Part shown: piece after piece, positions 45,726 through 56,571 of the stretch
How the letters are laid out: the number at the start of each line of letters is the position of its first letter
Position numbering within the stretch: the stretch's first letter is position 1
Origin: Bathymodiolus brooksi
Lineage: Eukaryota; Mollusca; Bivalvia; Mytilida; Modiolidae
DNA length: 64,000 bases
Reading direction: 5' to 3'
Assembly (NCBI GenBank): GCA_963680875.1
Contig: OY804579.1
Location: 81,085,095-81,149,094 of the forward strand
The notes under the pieces: generated by a model
What the model saw: only the letters and a program-made list of their open reading frames with translations
The model's database searches: none
What the model was told of the DNA's origin: nothing
Position numbers and translations under genes: made by a program

Positions 45726-46660
45726 TCTTCATAGTGAAATGCTGTCGTCATGCAAAAGTTTTCAGATGTGATAATACTAATAAATATATAGAAATATGTT
45801 TTCTGTCCTTCCGTATAGTGTATGACCATTCATTGTATCACTGTACACTAGTGTATGAATGCAGTTTTTGGAGAAGTGCATAGACCATATCACTACAATG
45901 TATCTTTCTGGAGAAAACTAGAGAGGAGAGTAATATTCAGTCCTTCCTTTTGATTTTGACTGCATACTTTATTTTTTGCTTTACCATTGGGAGATCAAGG
46001 GGAAGATGTATCTATGTGGTATCTATGTAAATAACTGGAATAATATCCCCGTTTATGAAATGTAAAACTGGAAACCAATCTCGGATGATTTCCGGATTTT
46101 AATTATATTGGACCGGGCCCGGTCTAATATACCATACATTGGACCGACTTGCTTACAAAGAAAAATAGTGTAAATAAAAACGTAAAGTATAATATTATAC
46201 AATGTTAAATATTCATGTTTTATTTCCAGCTTGAATGATGCATGTGCAAACAGATTTCTACAAAATCTTTAACAATGATACCAAATATCAAATCCTTCAT
46301 GGACAACTTCAACTGTATCTATATCATAAAGAGGAATCTTTGGGCTCAGTATAGATGACCGAGGGATACAATGATACGGTTAGCAATCTCAGATATTTCT
46401 AAGTATAAAGATAATCTTACATCACGACTTCTTGAATAAACAATACTCAGGTAAATGGTAGAATTGTATTGGTTCAGGAATCCTTAGTAACCAAAGAAAG
46501 CCATCTTGCTTAGACCCGGAATCGGACTGACAACTTCAGGTGATATCACAGGCAGATGTAAACCAAATTACCACACGACCGATGCCATGTTGACATCTTT
46601 CATGATTATCCGAATTATGGTTTTGTTGTAAATAAAATGCATGATAAACTATTTCTACTG

Positions 46661-46916
46661 CTATCAAATACTCTGATCCCCATCGCTATCAAATACTCTG
46701 ATCCCCATCGCTATCAAATACTCTGATCCCCATCGCTATCAAATACTCTGGTCCCCATCGCTATCAAATACTCTGATCCCCATCGCTATCAAATACTCTG
46801 ATCCCCATCGCTATCAAATACTCTGATCACCATCGCTATCAAATACTTTGATCACCATCGCTATCAAATACTCTGATCCCCATCGCTATCAAATACTCTG
46901 ATCCCCATCGCTATCA
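46661..46916. repeat. 25-bp tandem array, ten units
   Basis: CTATCAAATACTCTGATCCC + CATCG every 25 bp from 46661 to 46910, then a partial unit. Variants include GTCCCC, GATCAC and ACTTTG. It starts about 60 bp after the end of duplication copy 2. Confidence 0.95.
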
Positions 46917-47266
46917 TGAAGTTGAAGATTATGTCAGACGTTGCACATGACAATGGAAAAAGGTTAAAACTATTTACCAGTTCCATAAATAAGTATTTGA
47001 TATAGGAGACAGCAGCTTCAACCGAGCAACTCATAACTATTGGCTGTTACAGACGGTTCAGATATAGTAAGACGAAAAACGGGTTGTCTTTGTCGAGTCT
47101 TAGATGGGGGAATAATGCAAGACGAGGAATGCACTTTATTGCCTCAACAGTGGGATAAGACTGTATTTGATTTTATAAACATTTCTAAGAAATAAAACAA
47201 ATTCTACAATATAATCTTCAGGCATATCAAAATGATTATGCATATCAGCTAATCATAGATAATTAA

Positions 47267-47556
47267 TCACATGTCAGATTGATTCCTTTTCAGCCATTGA
47301 GTGTAACGTGAAACATCCAGACTACTAACCAGTAACACAACAGATATTAGAACAGCCACTCCAGTAAAACTAATTGATTTTGACGAAATACGATCATTGT
47401 ATGCACTTGACTTTGATCTCTGATATAGTGATGTAGCATTCTTATGGATGCGTAGTAAATTTGTAAGATCAAGTATTCTCTTTTGTAGTTCTTGTAGACT
47501 TATCTGAAAGGACTTGCTTTGACATTGGCACCGACGACAAGAATTAGTAGGCGGAT
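47267..47556 (-). CDS. Gene B, last exon: transmembrane segment and tail
   Basis: Terminal exon of 290 bp after a good acceptor (GTGTCATTTCAG), phase 1, ending TGA. About 95 residues: SCRRCQCQSKSFQ (Cys cluster), QELQKRILDLTNLLRIHKNA (helical, with an NAT sequon), RSKSSAYNDRISSKSISF, hydrophobic TGVAVLISVVLLVSSLDV and a short tail ending KRNQSDM. Same plan and several identical words as 802-1067 (Q-ELxxR, KSSA, S-ISxTGV), so the two exons are paralogous ends of type I membrane proteins. The reading frame is unbroken. Confidence 0.7.
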
Positions 47557-48329
47557 CTGAAATGACACAATGATATTAAGAGATATTATACTTTAAGTTA
47601 ATATATATGCTATTGATATCATTTCGTTGTACATAAAGGATTTTTTTTTAATTTGAATAACCTTTATAAGCTCCACCCACCTATTCATGACAACATAAGG
47701 CAAATGGTCTGTAAGTCAGGTCCATAGCTAGCAAGAGACGTCAATGCCTGAAACTGACTCCCGCTGAGACCGACCTTTGCCGATCCTGAAAAGATTAACA
47801 CCTGTTCCGGTCGAGGTTTTCTGATTCATATATCGATTAAAAGGACAACGGACTAAGCTATATCAAACTTACATAATTTGCTTCATTGTATATCTTGTAC
47901 CAAACGTTAGTATGTGGTCATAATAGCTTTTAGCACTTATTCTGGATAAGTCGAATTCTCGGCTATTTCGAAGTAAAACCATCATACCTTCGAAATCGAC
48001 TGAACGAGGTTCGGCCACGGTGGGTTCGGCTGTTTTATATTTTACGACGATTCGTTGTGATCGTGATAGGTTAGCAGCAACGATTTGGCTTGAGTTATTA
48101 ATATAGCGATGTTCCTGTGATACTTATATTGACATTTCGTAACAAAATTACATTATTATACGAATAGCAAATGTTAGATATTAAATTTTTGAATTTGATA
48201 AAAGACCTTATATCAGTTTCGTCTCTCGAATTTGTTAAAAGTCAATATATGATATCCGATTTTATAGATTATTTACCACATATCTACTATAATTTCTAAC
48301 ATTTCTTTAGTCAAATGCAATTCATCATT

Positions 48330-48600
48330 AACGCCAGTTCAGCAATATTTCAACTGCATGTATATCATGGCGAGAACAAGTTAATTATCATTGAGATGAT
48401 GATGAGGTCCGCTTTGTACTAGACCAACACGCTGAGTTGGATTTTCATAGTCCGCGGGTAAACACGTCGCTCCACTCGGACACATTATTCTGATTCTGAG
48501 CCAACCAGTCAGTGCTCTGTCTCCTTAATGCTGCGTGCTTAGCGGAGAAGAAACAAATACCAATTTATAGTATTTGGTTTGACCCGACCAGGACGTCATC
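48330..48600 (+). repeat. SINE family B, unsplit copy
   Basis: 'cagcaatatttcaactgcat', 'gatgatgatgaggtccgctt', 'tgtactagaccaacacgctg', 'gtccgcgggtaaacacgtcg', 'ctccactcggacacattat', 'aatgctgcgtgcttagcgga', then 'gacccgaccaggacgtcat'. It spans the point where the transposon at 13602-16318 interrupts its sister. An ACAA-rich tract follows at 48625-48660. Confidence 0.65.
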
Positions 48601-49139
48601 ATTTAGATAATAAGAGCAAAATACAAACAAACAAACAAACAAACAAACAAAAAAGAAGCAGTATCAAAACAAAATCAAAATAAAACAACACAACACATAG
48701 AACAAAACAAAACCAAGCAACCAACAAGCATGCATAACTATTATTAAGTTCCAGTGATCCTGGATCCGTTACCGGCCCATATACATATAAATAAGTATAT
48801 GCTGTCTCCTTGTCATATTTTTTTATTTATATACTACTGATTAAGGAAAAAAGATAATTCATCTAATTTAAATAATATTAGTACAATGCATGTATGTAAA
48901 TGTTATAATAAATTTGTTGAAGCTATCATAAAATGCCGATATAGATTGACTTACATGTTGATTTTATTATTGATAAATTTAGTTGTATTTTTGAAATGGG
49001 ATCATGTGGACTGTAATAAATCTCGTATTAACCCTGGATAAGAGATCTATTGTAAAACAGGGAACCTTAGATTATTTTTGCTTACCTGGGCATCTAAGGT
49101 GTTTTGTTAACAGGCGAGTCAAACAATAAAGTATTATGA

Positions 49140-49183
49140 AAAAAAAAAAAAAAAAAAAAACACTGACCGCCACGATATAACTG

Positions 49184-49217
<34 letters not shown>
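49140..49217. repeat. Two A-runs around a 28-bp SINE-A fragment
   Basis: About 21 A, then CACTGACCGCCACGATATAA + CTG, then more than 30 A. The middle piece is the conserved SINE-A body. Confidence 0.9.
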
Positions 49218-49220
<3 letters not shown>

Positions 49221-50859
49221 AAACCACAAGTAACAATATACATGTATTGCATTCAGGCAATCACTACTGAATTCTTGCAAGTTTACTCCGCCTTATTTCT
49301 GCTCATCTTTTTATGAATTTAATGTCAGCTCTATATCTTGCTCTCTCACAAAACAGACGATGTTTTTAATTTGATATCGCATGCAATGTATAAACCATAT
49401 AAATCATTTATTGACCTGTTATCTCATAGCCTCCAGCTCATATTTTTATTGTTATTTTTCTTGAAAAATCGTCGTTTCTCAAGTAAATCCCAAATTTGAG
49501 AGCTATGCCTCACATAGGTTTCACCAATGTTTCGTTCGGTGTTTTTATCTTTCACATCTATCAATAAACTGTATTAATATCTGTAGATTGTTGTCGTAAG
49601 ATAGTATTCAATGTGGCAACTGGTATATGAATAATGTTAGGATAATGTCTAACATTTCACATTGTGAAATCAACCGTTTGAGCGCTAGGGACCAAATCAG
49701 GGGTGGGATGTGTGATGTCGTGTAGTCAGATATAAATACAGAAAGCTTGATCCTGGACTGTAATATGTAACATGCTTGTGGAATACCACGTTATCATGTA
49801 CATTAAATACATTTGATATATTTCGAAAAAGAGTTGGCACCACAAAGGCTGTTTCCTTCCCCTCAACTCTCTATTCTTTTCATTGGCAGTCACAAGTCAT
49901 TGCCACGGTCTAATCTCCCACTTAACCCAATTCTGCGTATTTTGTATGTATTGCGGAACTTGTTCTCGTCCTGAATATTCATGATATATTTGCTTCTTGA
50001 TGTTACGCAACCGACAATCAATGAATTATGTTACCAGATTGTCTCTATAATCCTGTATAGTCAATAACTCTTTGCGTTGCATACGCAAAAAATCAGGAAA
50101 TGCCAACAATGATGTTAATCTTACGTTATGCTATTTTAAAATATTTGAGCTTTTTAATTCTCATTCTCAGTCAAGCAAAGGTATGCAAATAAAAGATGTT
50201 TGTTAGTTAAGTTCATCTGAAATATCAATAGTCATTTTACACCTCGCATTCGTGGGGTTTAATATACAGAAAATGTAATACAAAAATCGAATATTTTGAG
50301 TCAAATGAAATAAAAATATGATCAGCATGCTAACCATAACAGGACTGTTACCGTTATATTATAATGTTGAAATCATTAAATATTCAACATTAAACAACTT
50401 TTACTGTAAAACCGGTACTTTTCAAATAATATGATGTGTTCGTAATTTATTTCCATGTTTTGTATGTTTTCTTATAGCATTAAATAAAATTTCATTCCAT
50501 ATTTTATTATATTTGTAGCTCTTTTTTCTCCAGTGAAATCGGAAGTTTATCATTCATAAACAATTTGCACTGTAAATCGGAACCAATGAATTTAATATTA
50601 CCGTTTTCCATATATACAACACGTGTATCCTAATTTGTGTAATAAGGATTAATACTGGCTTCAACCTTATGGCTTCCGCTGTTCTCAGATAAAAATATTG
50701 ATTTGAATAATGAAAACATCTTCATTAAAAATCACAAAAGACCAAATACTCAAACACAAGGAACAAAATAAATTATAGAAAAGATCTATGAATCATCCAA
50801 GAATACAGATTTTGTCTTCAATTTCTTTTTTTTTAAATGTATTGCTCTCAACCACTTAC
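49218..50859. other. Non-coding with interspersed repeat family C
   Basis: No exon supported. A diverged family-C repeat is at about 49815-50030 ('atttcgaaaaagagttggca', 'cattggcagtcacaagtcat', 'cttgatgttacgcaaccgac'; compare 11890-12100). The rest is AT-rich. Confidence 0.5.
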
Positions 50860-51412
50860 CATCTAGATGTGTTGGCTGAACAGATGTTGCTTTCCACAAT
50901 GTGTCAAAGGGTTCAGCAAATCCCTTTGTATTTTCATCAATTGATGTTTGCTTTGGGATTAAGTTTGTTGTCTGACCAACTGTTGACTACTCTAACGTAT
51001 ATTTAGATATTTAGATATTGAAGCATTTGTTGTCATGTTAACTGTTGACGTTCCTAACGTAGATTTAGATGATGAAGCATTTATTGTTATGATAAATGTT
51101 GACGTTCCTAGCGTAGATTTAGATGGTGAAGCATTTGTTGGCATGCTAACTGTTGACGTTCCTAACGTAGATTTAGATGGTGAAGCATTTGTTGTCATGC
51201 TAACTGTTGACGCTCCTAATGAAGATTCAGATGTATCTGCTATCATACCGGTAGAGCCAAGTTCCGCCATTTCCATCATTTGTACTGGATGATATAGTTT
51301 CTATTGTTGTATCCAAAGTTGTCGCCACCCTCTGGGTACTTTGAGTGGTCAATACAAACACCCCGCGTTTTTCTTACTAAAGTAGTAGTACAAGATGTTG
51401 GTAATGTTGAAC
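50860..51412 (-). pseudogene. Gene B, Ser/Thr-rich stalk exon with 54-bp repeats, frame-broken
   Basis: Minus strand, ending at a strong donor (GATG|GTAAGTGG, phase 1). The core is four 18-residue units such as STLGTSTVSMTTNASPSK, each with an NAS glycosylation sequon, encoded by 54-bp repeats at about 50993-51262. Downstream the exon reads STVGQTTNLIPKQTSIDENT and FDTLWKATSVQPTHLDG. Frames do not join: an 8-bp duplication (AAATATCT) near 51007-51020 and a stop separate the repeats from the end, and upstream Ser/Thr text (VATTLDTTIETISSSTND, STLPTSCTTT) is in two further frames. The acceptor is not identified. It would be an O-/N-glycosylated stalk like 4848-5042. Either a pseudogene or a repeat exon disturbed by slippage. 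Confidence 0.55.
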
Positions 51413-51536
51413 CCTTAGGTGCGCGCATGCGCAACCGGGTTTCCCGCCTTTTTTTCGCATTTGGGTTTCCCGCCCTTTTTTCGGGTGTTTTTGGATATGA
51501 CGTTACCCGTAGGGCTAAAAAATAATAAAAACAAAT

Positions 51537-51690
51537 GGATGTGGTCGAGTGGTCTAGAGCGCTGGACTTAAGGCTTAAGCGATTGGTGCTGCAGTGTATC
51601 AATGGTGTGAGTTCAAATCACGGCGAGGGAAGAACACAAATCTGACAACTCATAAAATCTAATTCTAACACTGTTTGGTTTAATTTTTAT
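51537..51690 (+). repeat. tRNA-derived SINE (family D), A-rich tail
   Basis: GATGTGGTCGAGTGGTCTAG (A-box region of a Leu/Ser-type tRNA), GCGCTGGACTTAAGG, and GTGAGTTCAAATCACG (B box), then about 60 unrelated bases and an A-rich tail to about 51770. The anticodon stem does not pair, so this is not a functional tRNA gene. It sits next to the upstream edge of the gene B stalk exon. Confidence 0.7.
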
Positions 51691-51908
51691 AAAAAAAAGA
51701 AAAAATGAAGAAAAAAAATGAAATAAAAAGAAAAATGAAAAAAAAAAAAAAAATTGAAAAGGAAGGGAAAAAAGAACGGGAAAATGTTTTATTACGTCAT
51801 ATACTAGGATAATAAATCACTGATTTTTCAAACGTCGTTGTTTGATAAAATGAGGGAAAATGTATTGTTTTATAACGTCATATACTCGGAAAACAAGTAA
51901 CAATATTA

Positions 51909-52045
51909 GTTATATAGGCTTTAGACAGGTTATACGGGCTCATATCACCTGTCTGTGTTTTATATTTCCTGAACCGAAGGCGAGGGAAATATACAACACA
52001 GACAGGTTATATGAGCCCGTATTACATGTCTAAAGCCTATATAAC
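51909..52045. repeat. 137-bp palindrome
   Basis: GTTATATAGGCTTTAGACAG at the left, with arms continuing GTTATACGGGCTCATATCAC and CTGTCTGTGTTTTATATTTCC; the inverse sequence ends at 52045. About 60-bp arms with a few mismatches and a ~15-bp loop (GAACCGAAGGCGA). It would form a long hairpin in single-stranded DNA or RNA. Confidence 0.9.
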
Positions 52046-52048
52046 GAA

Positions 52049-52432
52049 TTTGTCATACTGCAATACCATGGGTCCATATTACCTGTGTAAAGCCTAAATA
52101 AAGAACATGACTACTATACATGTATTGTCCCATGAACATTTAACCCCAGATATGACTTTGCTTTAAAGAAGAAATTAATTCTTCAACATATTTAATAAAC
52201 AACTTAACAATTTTAACAGAAAAATAACAAATGATTTAGAATTGCCTCAATATCGGCGTCAGAGTGACAGGCGAATCTGGGGGTCGCCATCTTGATTACG
52301 TATGATTTCAAAATGAGTTATCTTTCTTGGCACGTGCTTTCATATTACCGGCTAGAGCCGTATAATATGGATTAGTAAAATCGAGCAAATAACCAATAGG
52401 ATCACTTAGATTTTCTATTGCAGTATGACAAA
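52049..52432. mobile_element. MITE-like element, 17-bp inverted ends
   Basis: Left TTTGTCATACTGCAATA, right TATTGCAGTATGACAAA, perfect over 17 bases. Length 384 bp, no gene. Its left subterminal part ('tattacctgtgtaaagccta') is a diverged copy of the right arm of the adjacent palindrome, so the palindrome probably arose from duplicated element ends. Confidence 0.7.
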
Positions 52433-52740
52433 AGTATTTGAACCGTTGTGGTTTGTGTAATTTTAAATATGATTTTTTCAATGTCGGATAATTATTTTAG
52501 AAAAATGATTAATAGCTATACACTGTTTTTAAAGCTCTTTTTTTAAAAAAAATATTTGTATGATCTTAAAAGGTCTTTAAAATGTTTATGTATTGACACT
52601 GCATTGAAAACTCCTGTTTTAAATATTTGTATGGCCCTTAAAAGGGCCGTTTTTAATATGCGGAATTTCATGAAGAATCCCACCCATCATCTTTTTCTGG
52701 TTGCAGAAATCTATGGGGTGTAATAGCACAGGGGCATGCT

Positions 52741-53067
52741 GTTGTATATCTACGTTTTAATTACCAAAACTAGAACAGTAACATACGATATATAAGAGAT
52801 ATTTATGTTTTCCATTGTATAATAACGATAATTTCTAGATACAATATTTCAAACATGGCTGCCCATTGTGATAATGTTACTGCTATTTGATTTATACATA
52901 TTACAAATGTTCATACCATTTAATAACTCTCTAACACTAAAATACCCCAACCACGAGACGATATTACTTGGCTTTGATGCTAAAGGTAGTATACTATTCC
53001 TGTTTATGCACGTATTCACAGCTTTCATCCAATTAGATACTGACCCTTTAAAATATATATCAAGTTA
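52741..53067 (+). repeat. Interspersed repeat E, copy 1
   Basis: About 325 bp from 'gttgtatatctacgttttaa' to the stop at about 53067, almost identical to 57433-57757 apart from a small indel ('aactagaacagtaac' against 'aaccagagtaac') and a few substitutions. Both contain the same 66-codon open frame (MIMLLLFDLYILQMF...), hydrophobic and without a recognised domain; its conservation follows from the repeat. A TG microsatellite follows at 53070-53090. Confidence 0.8.
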
Positions 53068-53214
53068 AATGTGTGTGTGTGTGTGTGTAAAAGATGGGAG
53101 GTTTTAGGAGTGGACTGCAAATTGAGGGGAGGAAGTTTTCGGTGTAGTTTGGAAGCGGGAGATGAGGAGGCAGTACTGGGTTGGGATGGTGGAACAAAAT
53201 TTTAATACTATCAA

Positions 53215-53530
53215 ACAAACAAAATAAAAATGAATAATACCCTTGTTATACCATTGTCTGATTGGACAATAATATATTGTGCTTCCATACTAGCAAATTC
53301 AGCTTTTTCTTTAATTTGTGCTCTAAAAAGCAGTTGCCCCCTTACCCCCGGCCCCATCACGCCTATTTGTGTGTCTGGTCCATGTACACTCGTTATTTCA
53401 TTAAGTTTATCTTTGATGTACCCCAATATACATGGCTTACTGCTTTTAACATTTGTGGTTGGTCGTATACCAGCATCGTTGTCAATAATAACTGGTGTCG
53501 CCGTATCTTTCAACGTAGTCAAACCTGATT
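53215..53530 (-). CDS. Unrecognised exon, minus strand (gene C, downstream)
   Basis: A long open stretch downstream of a plausible acceptor (GCCGAATCAG near 53521-53530) encodes LTTLKDTATPVIIDNDAGIR, SSKPCILGYIKDKLNEI, GPDTQIGVMGPGVRGQLLFR and AQIKEKAEFASMEAQYII. Composition is that of a soluble protein and differs from the random frames nearby. A donor-like AGG|GTATTA follows at about 53240, so the 3' limit is uncertain. I do not recognise a domain. It lies on the same strand as gene B, within what would be its intron, close to the exon at 53713-54096. Confidence 0.35.
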
Positions 53531-53712
53531 CGGCAATAGAATGAAAGCAAAAAATACTACACTTGCTGAACAGTTCCAAAATCTAATCTAAGAATTGTGG
53601 AGGATAAATCTATACCCCTAACACACATATACATGACCACTCGCCTTCCTTGCTTGGTATAAATACTTCAAATAAAATGGGCGGAGTTGGGCTAGTTTTA
53701 TGTGCCCAAACC

Positions 53713-54096
53713 TCCTAAAACCATGAGTGTATGGCCATATACTTTAGTTGATTTGTATTTGCATGGACAATAAACGTCTCATTATACAACTGAATATGAA
53801 TGTGTCCAAGAGGCATCCAACTTCCAACTGATTTTGCATAGACAAAAACACACGGCGGATACTTGGATATATTTTTACCTTTTCGAATAAACTGGTCTTG
53901 TATTCGTTGATCATTTTTGCTTAGACTGTTCTTTGGCTCTTTCTCTAATGACTTTAGGCATTTTACTTTAAGTTTGATAGTTCTACTGTATTTGTTTTGG
54001 CATTCCCCATTTGACCAATGTTTTGCTCTTTCTACTATAGCTATGACTTTTGTAATAGACCCAAGAAATCCACATTGAGCGATGCCGAATGTTCAC
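53713..54096 (-). CDS. Unrecognised exon, minus strand (gene C, upstream)
   Basis: One minus-strand frame stays open for about 125 codons to a TAG: TFGIAQCGFLGSITKVIAIV, ERAKHWSNGECQNKYSRTIK, LKVKCLKSLEKEPKNSLSKN, DQRIQDQFIRK, ISKYPPCVFVYAKSVGSWMP, LGHIHIQLYNETFIVHANTN. It has no ATG at its 5' edge; an acceptor ending ATGAG just upstream of the first codons is possible but weak. Composition (charged helices, a beta-like PPCVFVYAK...HIHIQLYNE stretch) looks like real protein. No family recognised. With 53215-53530 it may form a small gene or a retro-derived copy; that is inference. Confidence 0.4.
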
Positions 54097-54329
54097 TCAT
54101 GTTGGCCGATACAGTAAAGTAAAAAACAAAAATACCATACAGTCAGAACAGTTCCCAAATCTAATCGGAAAATCTTATAAACAGAGGCAAAGTCGATAGC
54201 ACTAGCACACACATATATATGACCGCTCAATAAGAGTGGCGTGATTAAATTGTGTTACACTTAATGGGTCAAAACTGTTAGAGGTATAGTGAAGGCAACA
54301 AGCTATATACATAAAATAAAGTTAGTTGT

Positions 54330-54660
54330 GAGCCTTCCATTTATATGTAGCAACATTCCAGCGGCACCTTCATATGGTGTATACATCTCTCAGTTGATAC
54401 GATATTACAGAGCTTGTGCTTCCTATCATGGTTTCCTTCATATTGGGTTGCAGCTAACACTGAAGCAAGGGTTCCCAGTGGTTAAGTTGAAAATTGTACG
54501 GGCGACACCATGACTTGGTTAACTGTTACGAAGTATCTATGTCACAAGTGACGAGAAATGTGTTCCATTTGTCATAATCACAATCTGGTCCTTTCCTCAT
54601 TCATGACTTGTCACCAGATTTATCATAAGAGTAACACGACAGGTACCACTTTCTAAGGAA
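54330..54660 (+). pseudogene. R1 fragment: RT C-terminus and start of tail
   Basis: LPFICSNIPAAPSYGVYISQ, LIRYYRACASYHGFL, then LTLKQGFPVVKLK and a break. The tail words 'gtcacaagtgacgagaaatg', 'gtcaccagatttatcataag' and 'gtaacacgacaggtaccact' follow and stop before the usual end. Confidence 0.7.
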
Positions 54661-55089
54661 GCAGTTTACAGTCAAATACTTCAATGGTAAAGAACACTTC
54701 ATACATTTTACTACATCAATAATATCATTACCTTCCGGTTTGTCTGTCTGTAATCGAAGTGATATTTCTTCAGTGATCAATATCTACATAGTAATGCTGT
54801 GTTTAGCATTTGCTATGTGGAAATAGTGCTCAGAGTCATGCACTTTGCCTGTCAATCAGGCCACTATTTTCACAATGAATGTTCAGTAATTGATATATTA
54901 TTTCGATAAGTGTCAATAATATACAGTGTTTAAGTACCTTTCTGTATATTTAGAAAACTTCATACAATAGATTCCATTTTTAGGAGATGGTGATAGAATT
55001 AAACGTTCAGATGATTCAAGCGTGTTGGGGATGATATAATATTGACAATAGTATATTCTCTTATTGTCATTATATGCTTCTGCTAAACA

Positions 55090-55295
55090 TTCAAATCATA
55101 CTGCTTACTCTTTGCGAGCACCTGGGTTCACCCCCTGTTTTTTGGTGCGGTCCGTATTGATCATCGTTTTTGTTTTCTGTCTTGTGTTTAAATTTCTTGT
55201 TTGTTTTAGTTCGGTGTCTTGTGCCCAATGTTGCGTGTGTCTCTAGATAGTCCATTATTGATATTGTCCCTTCGGTTTTCTCTAACGTTTATTCA
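55090..55295 (+). repeat. R2 3' tail copy
   Basis: 'gcgagcacctgggttcaccc', 'tttggtgcggtccgtattga', 'ttcggtgtcttgtgcccaat', 'gtctctagatagtccattat', 'gtcccttcggttttctctaa'. Same order as 33900-34085 and 36975-37135. Confidence 0.6.
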
Positions 55296-55637
55296 AGCGT
55301 GTTAGTGAAGATATACTATTGTCACAATAAGCAATTGCACAACTATTTTCTGTTGAAACTTGCAGGAAGTATAATATTTGTTTTCATGAACTTCACTTGG
55401 AAACGAAAGTAGAAACAAGGATCATGCACTTTATTCATACTGTTTATGTAGAAACATTGTCTTCAGTATGTTTGCTTAGACAATTGAATCAAAGTACTTC
55501 AGCTCCGACAGTATGTTTTGTTGTTCATTTTTATTAAAAAGTGAAGAAGATGAAAAGTTAAAAAAAACAACAACACTTTTTTAAGCAATGAAACATCAAT
55601 ACCACTGTGGTACCCATATTTTGAAATCAGTTATTAC

Positions 55638-55733
55638 CTGTTAACTGGCATAGAAAAGGTAATCGTTCTGAACAGTTTCTATTTTCATACTCATAAGAAC
55701 CACGTGACCATGAAACAACAGTACAGAGACTCG
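55638..55733 (-). CDS. Gene B, exon encoding the end of a C-type lectin domain
   Basis: A 96-bp exon, phase 1 at both ends, with good sites (CATTTTCAG and ACAG|GTAATA). The 32 residues read SLCTVVSWSRGSYEYENRNC, SERLPFLCQLT. This fits the last third of a C-type lectin-like domain: the C-x-V strand, the NC before the final loop, and the closing PFLC(Q/E). The rest of the domain should be in exons further upstream (higher coordinates), which I could not find between 55.8 and 59.9 kb, so the lectin call rests on this end alone. It lies between the Cys-rich exons at 59.9-61.8 kb and the Ser/Thr stalk. Confidence 0.6.
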
Positions 55734-55797
55734 CTGAAAATGAAATAGAATCAAAGCTATGGTATTAATTTATGCAACAACTACTGAAGGGTTAGCC

Positions 55798-55985
55798 CTA
55801 TGGTGTTTAACGCCACTTTCAAAAATATTTCAGCTCTATCGTGGCTCTAAGTTTTCTTGGTGGAAGAAACCAGAGTACCCGTAGAAATCCACTGACCTGC
55901 CGCAAGTAACTGACAAACTTTATCATATAATGTTATATCGAGTACACCTCGCCTGATTGGGATTCCAGCTCACACTACTGCAGGA
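55798..55985 (-). repeat. SINE family A copy, reversed
   Basis: 'tggtgtttaacgccactttc', 'gaaaccagagtacccgtaga', 'tgacctgccgcaagtaactg', 'gtacacctcgcctgattggg'. Head partly lost. Confidence 0.7.
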
Positions 55986-56571
55986 TATATTCTCGAATTA
56001 ACAGATCAATCTCAAGTTGATATTCAACCTGTGCAATTTATTTATCAATTCCACCTTATATCAGAATGCTGTCTTCTGATTGGTTGATGAAAGGGGTAAT
56101 TCTTTTAACCAATTCTTAGTTTTTCCAGCTTTTGCACAATTGCCGGGATATTTGCCTAAATATACCACGGTACTATAGGCAAAAACCCCGTTCGAAACGA
56201 AATTCCTTCTTTAAATAGTTTATGACGTCACGGATGTCATTCGAATTAATCGGGTTTCATCTTTCAACCAACGCAAAAGTAAAGAAAATGACGACAGTGT
56301 CAGCCGTTATGTTTGAAATCGTTGAAATGTATATATTTCAAATTCATTTTGCATTATTTTTTTTGCATGTTGTATGCTAAAGCAAAACCGTGATTTATTT
56401 TATTTTTGAGTTTATTCCAGAATTTATACACCTCTTTGACAAGATTTTTCCTGCTTTCGTAGATTGATTTTAAGTCTCAGTTGAAAATCAAATGATCGAG
56501 GTGGTCTGAAGTTCTGAACCTGCTTGAATGCCACTGTTTTACTTGCTGTTAAATTTTCGGCGGAATTAAAC

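Larger units (their letters stand above)
40067..46602. repeat. Segmental duplication, copy 2 (~6.54 kb)
   Basis: Starts mid-Tc1 at CGAAAACGCTGCATC immediately after the end of copy 1 and ends at GTTGACATCTTTCA, then diverges into 'tgattatccgaattatgg'. Compared with copy 1 it has four more minisatellite units, a ~480-bp and a ~35-bp deletion, and a 61-bp segment that completes a hairpin at 42412-42500. Substitutions are scattered at a few per hundred bases. Confidence 0.95.

Noticed and set aside
51541..51640. Possible tRNA-Leu gene
   Set aside because: A and B boxes are recognisable but the anticodon stem does not pair and the sequence runs into an A-rich SINE tail; called a tRNA-derived SINE.
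53230..53544. 104-codon plus-strand hydrophobic frame
   Set aside because: It overlaps the more protein-like minus-strand frame and reads as its complement; no membrane-protein family is evident.
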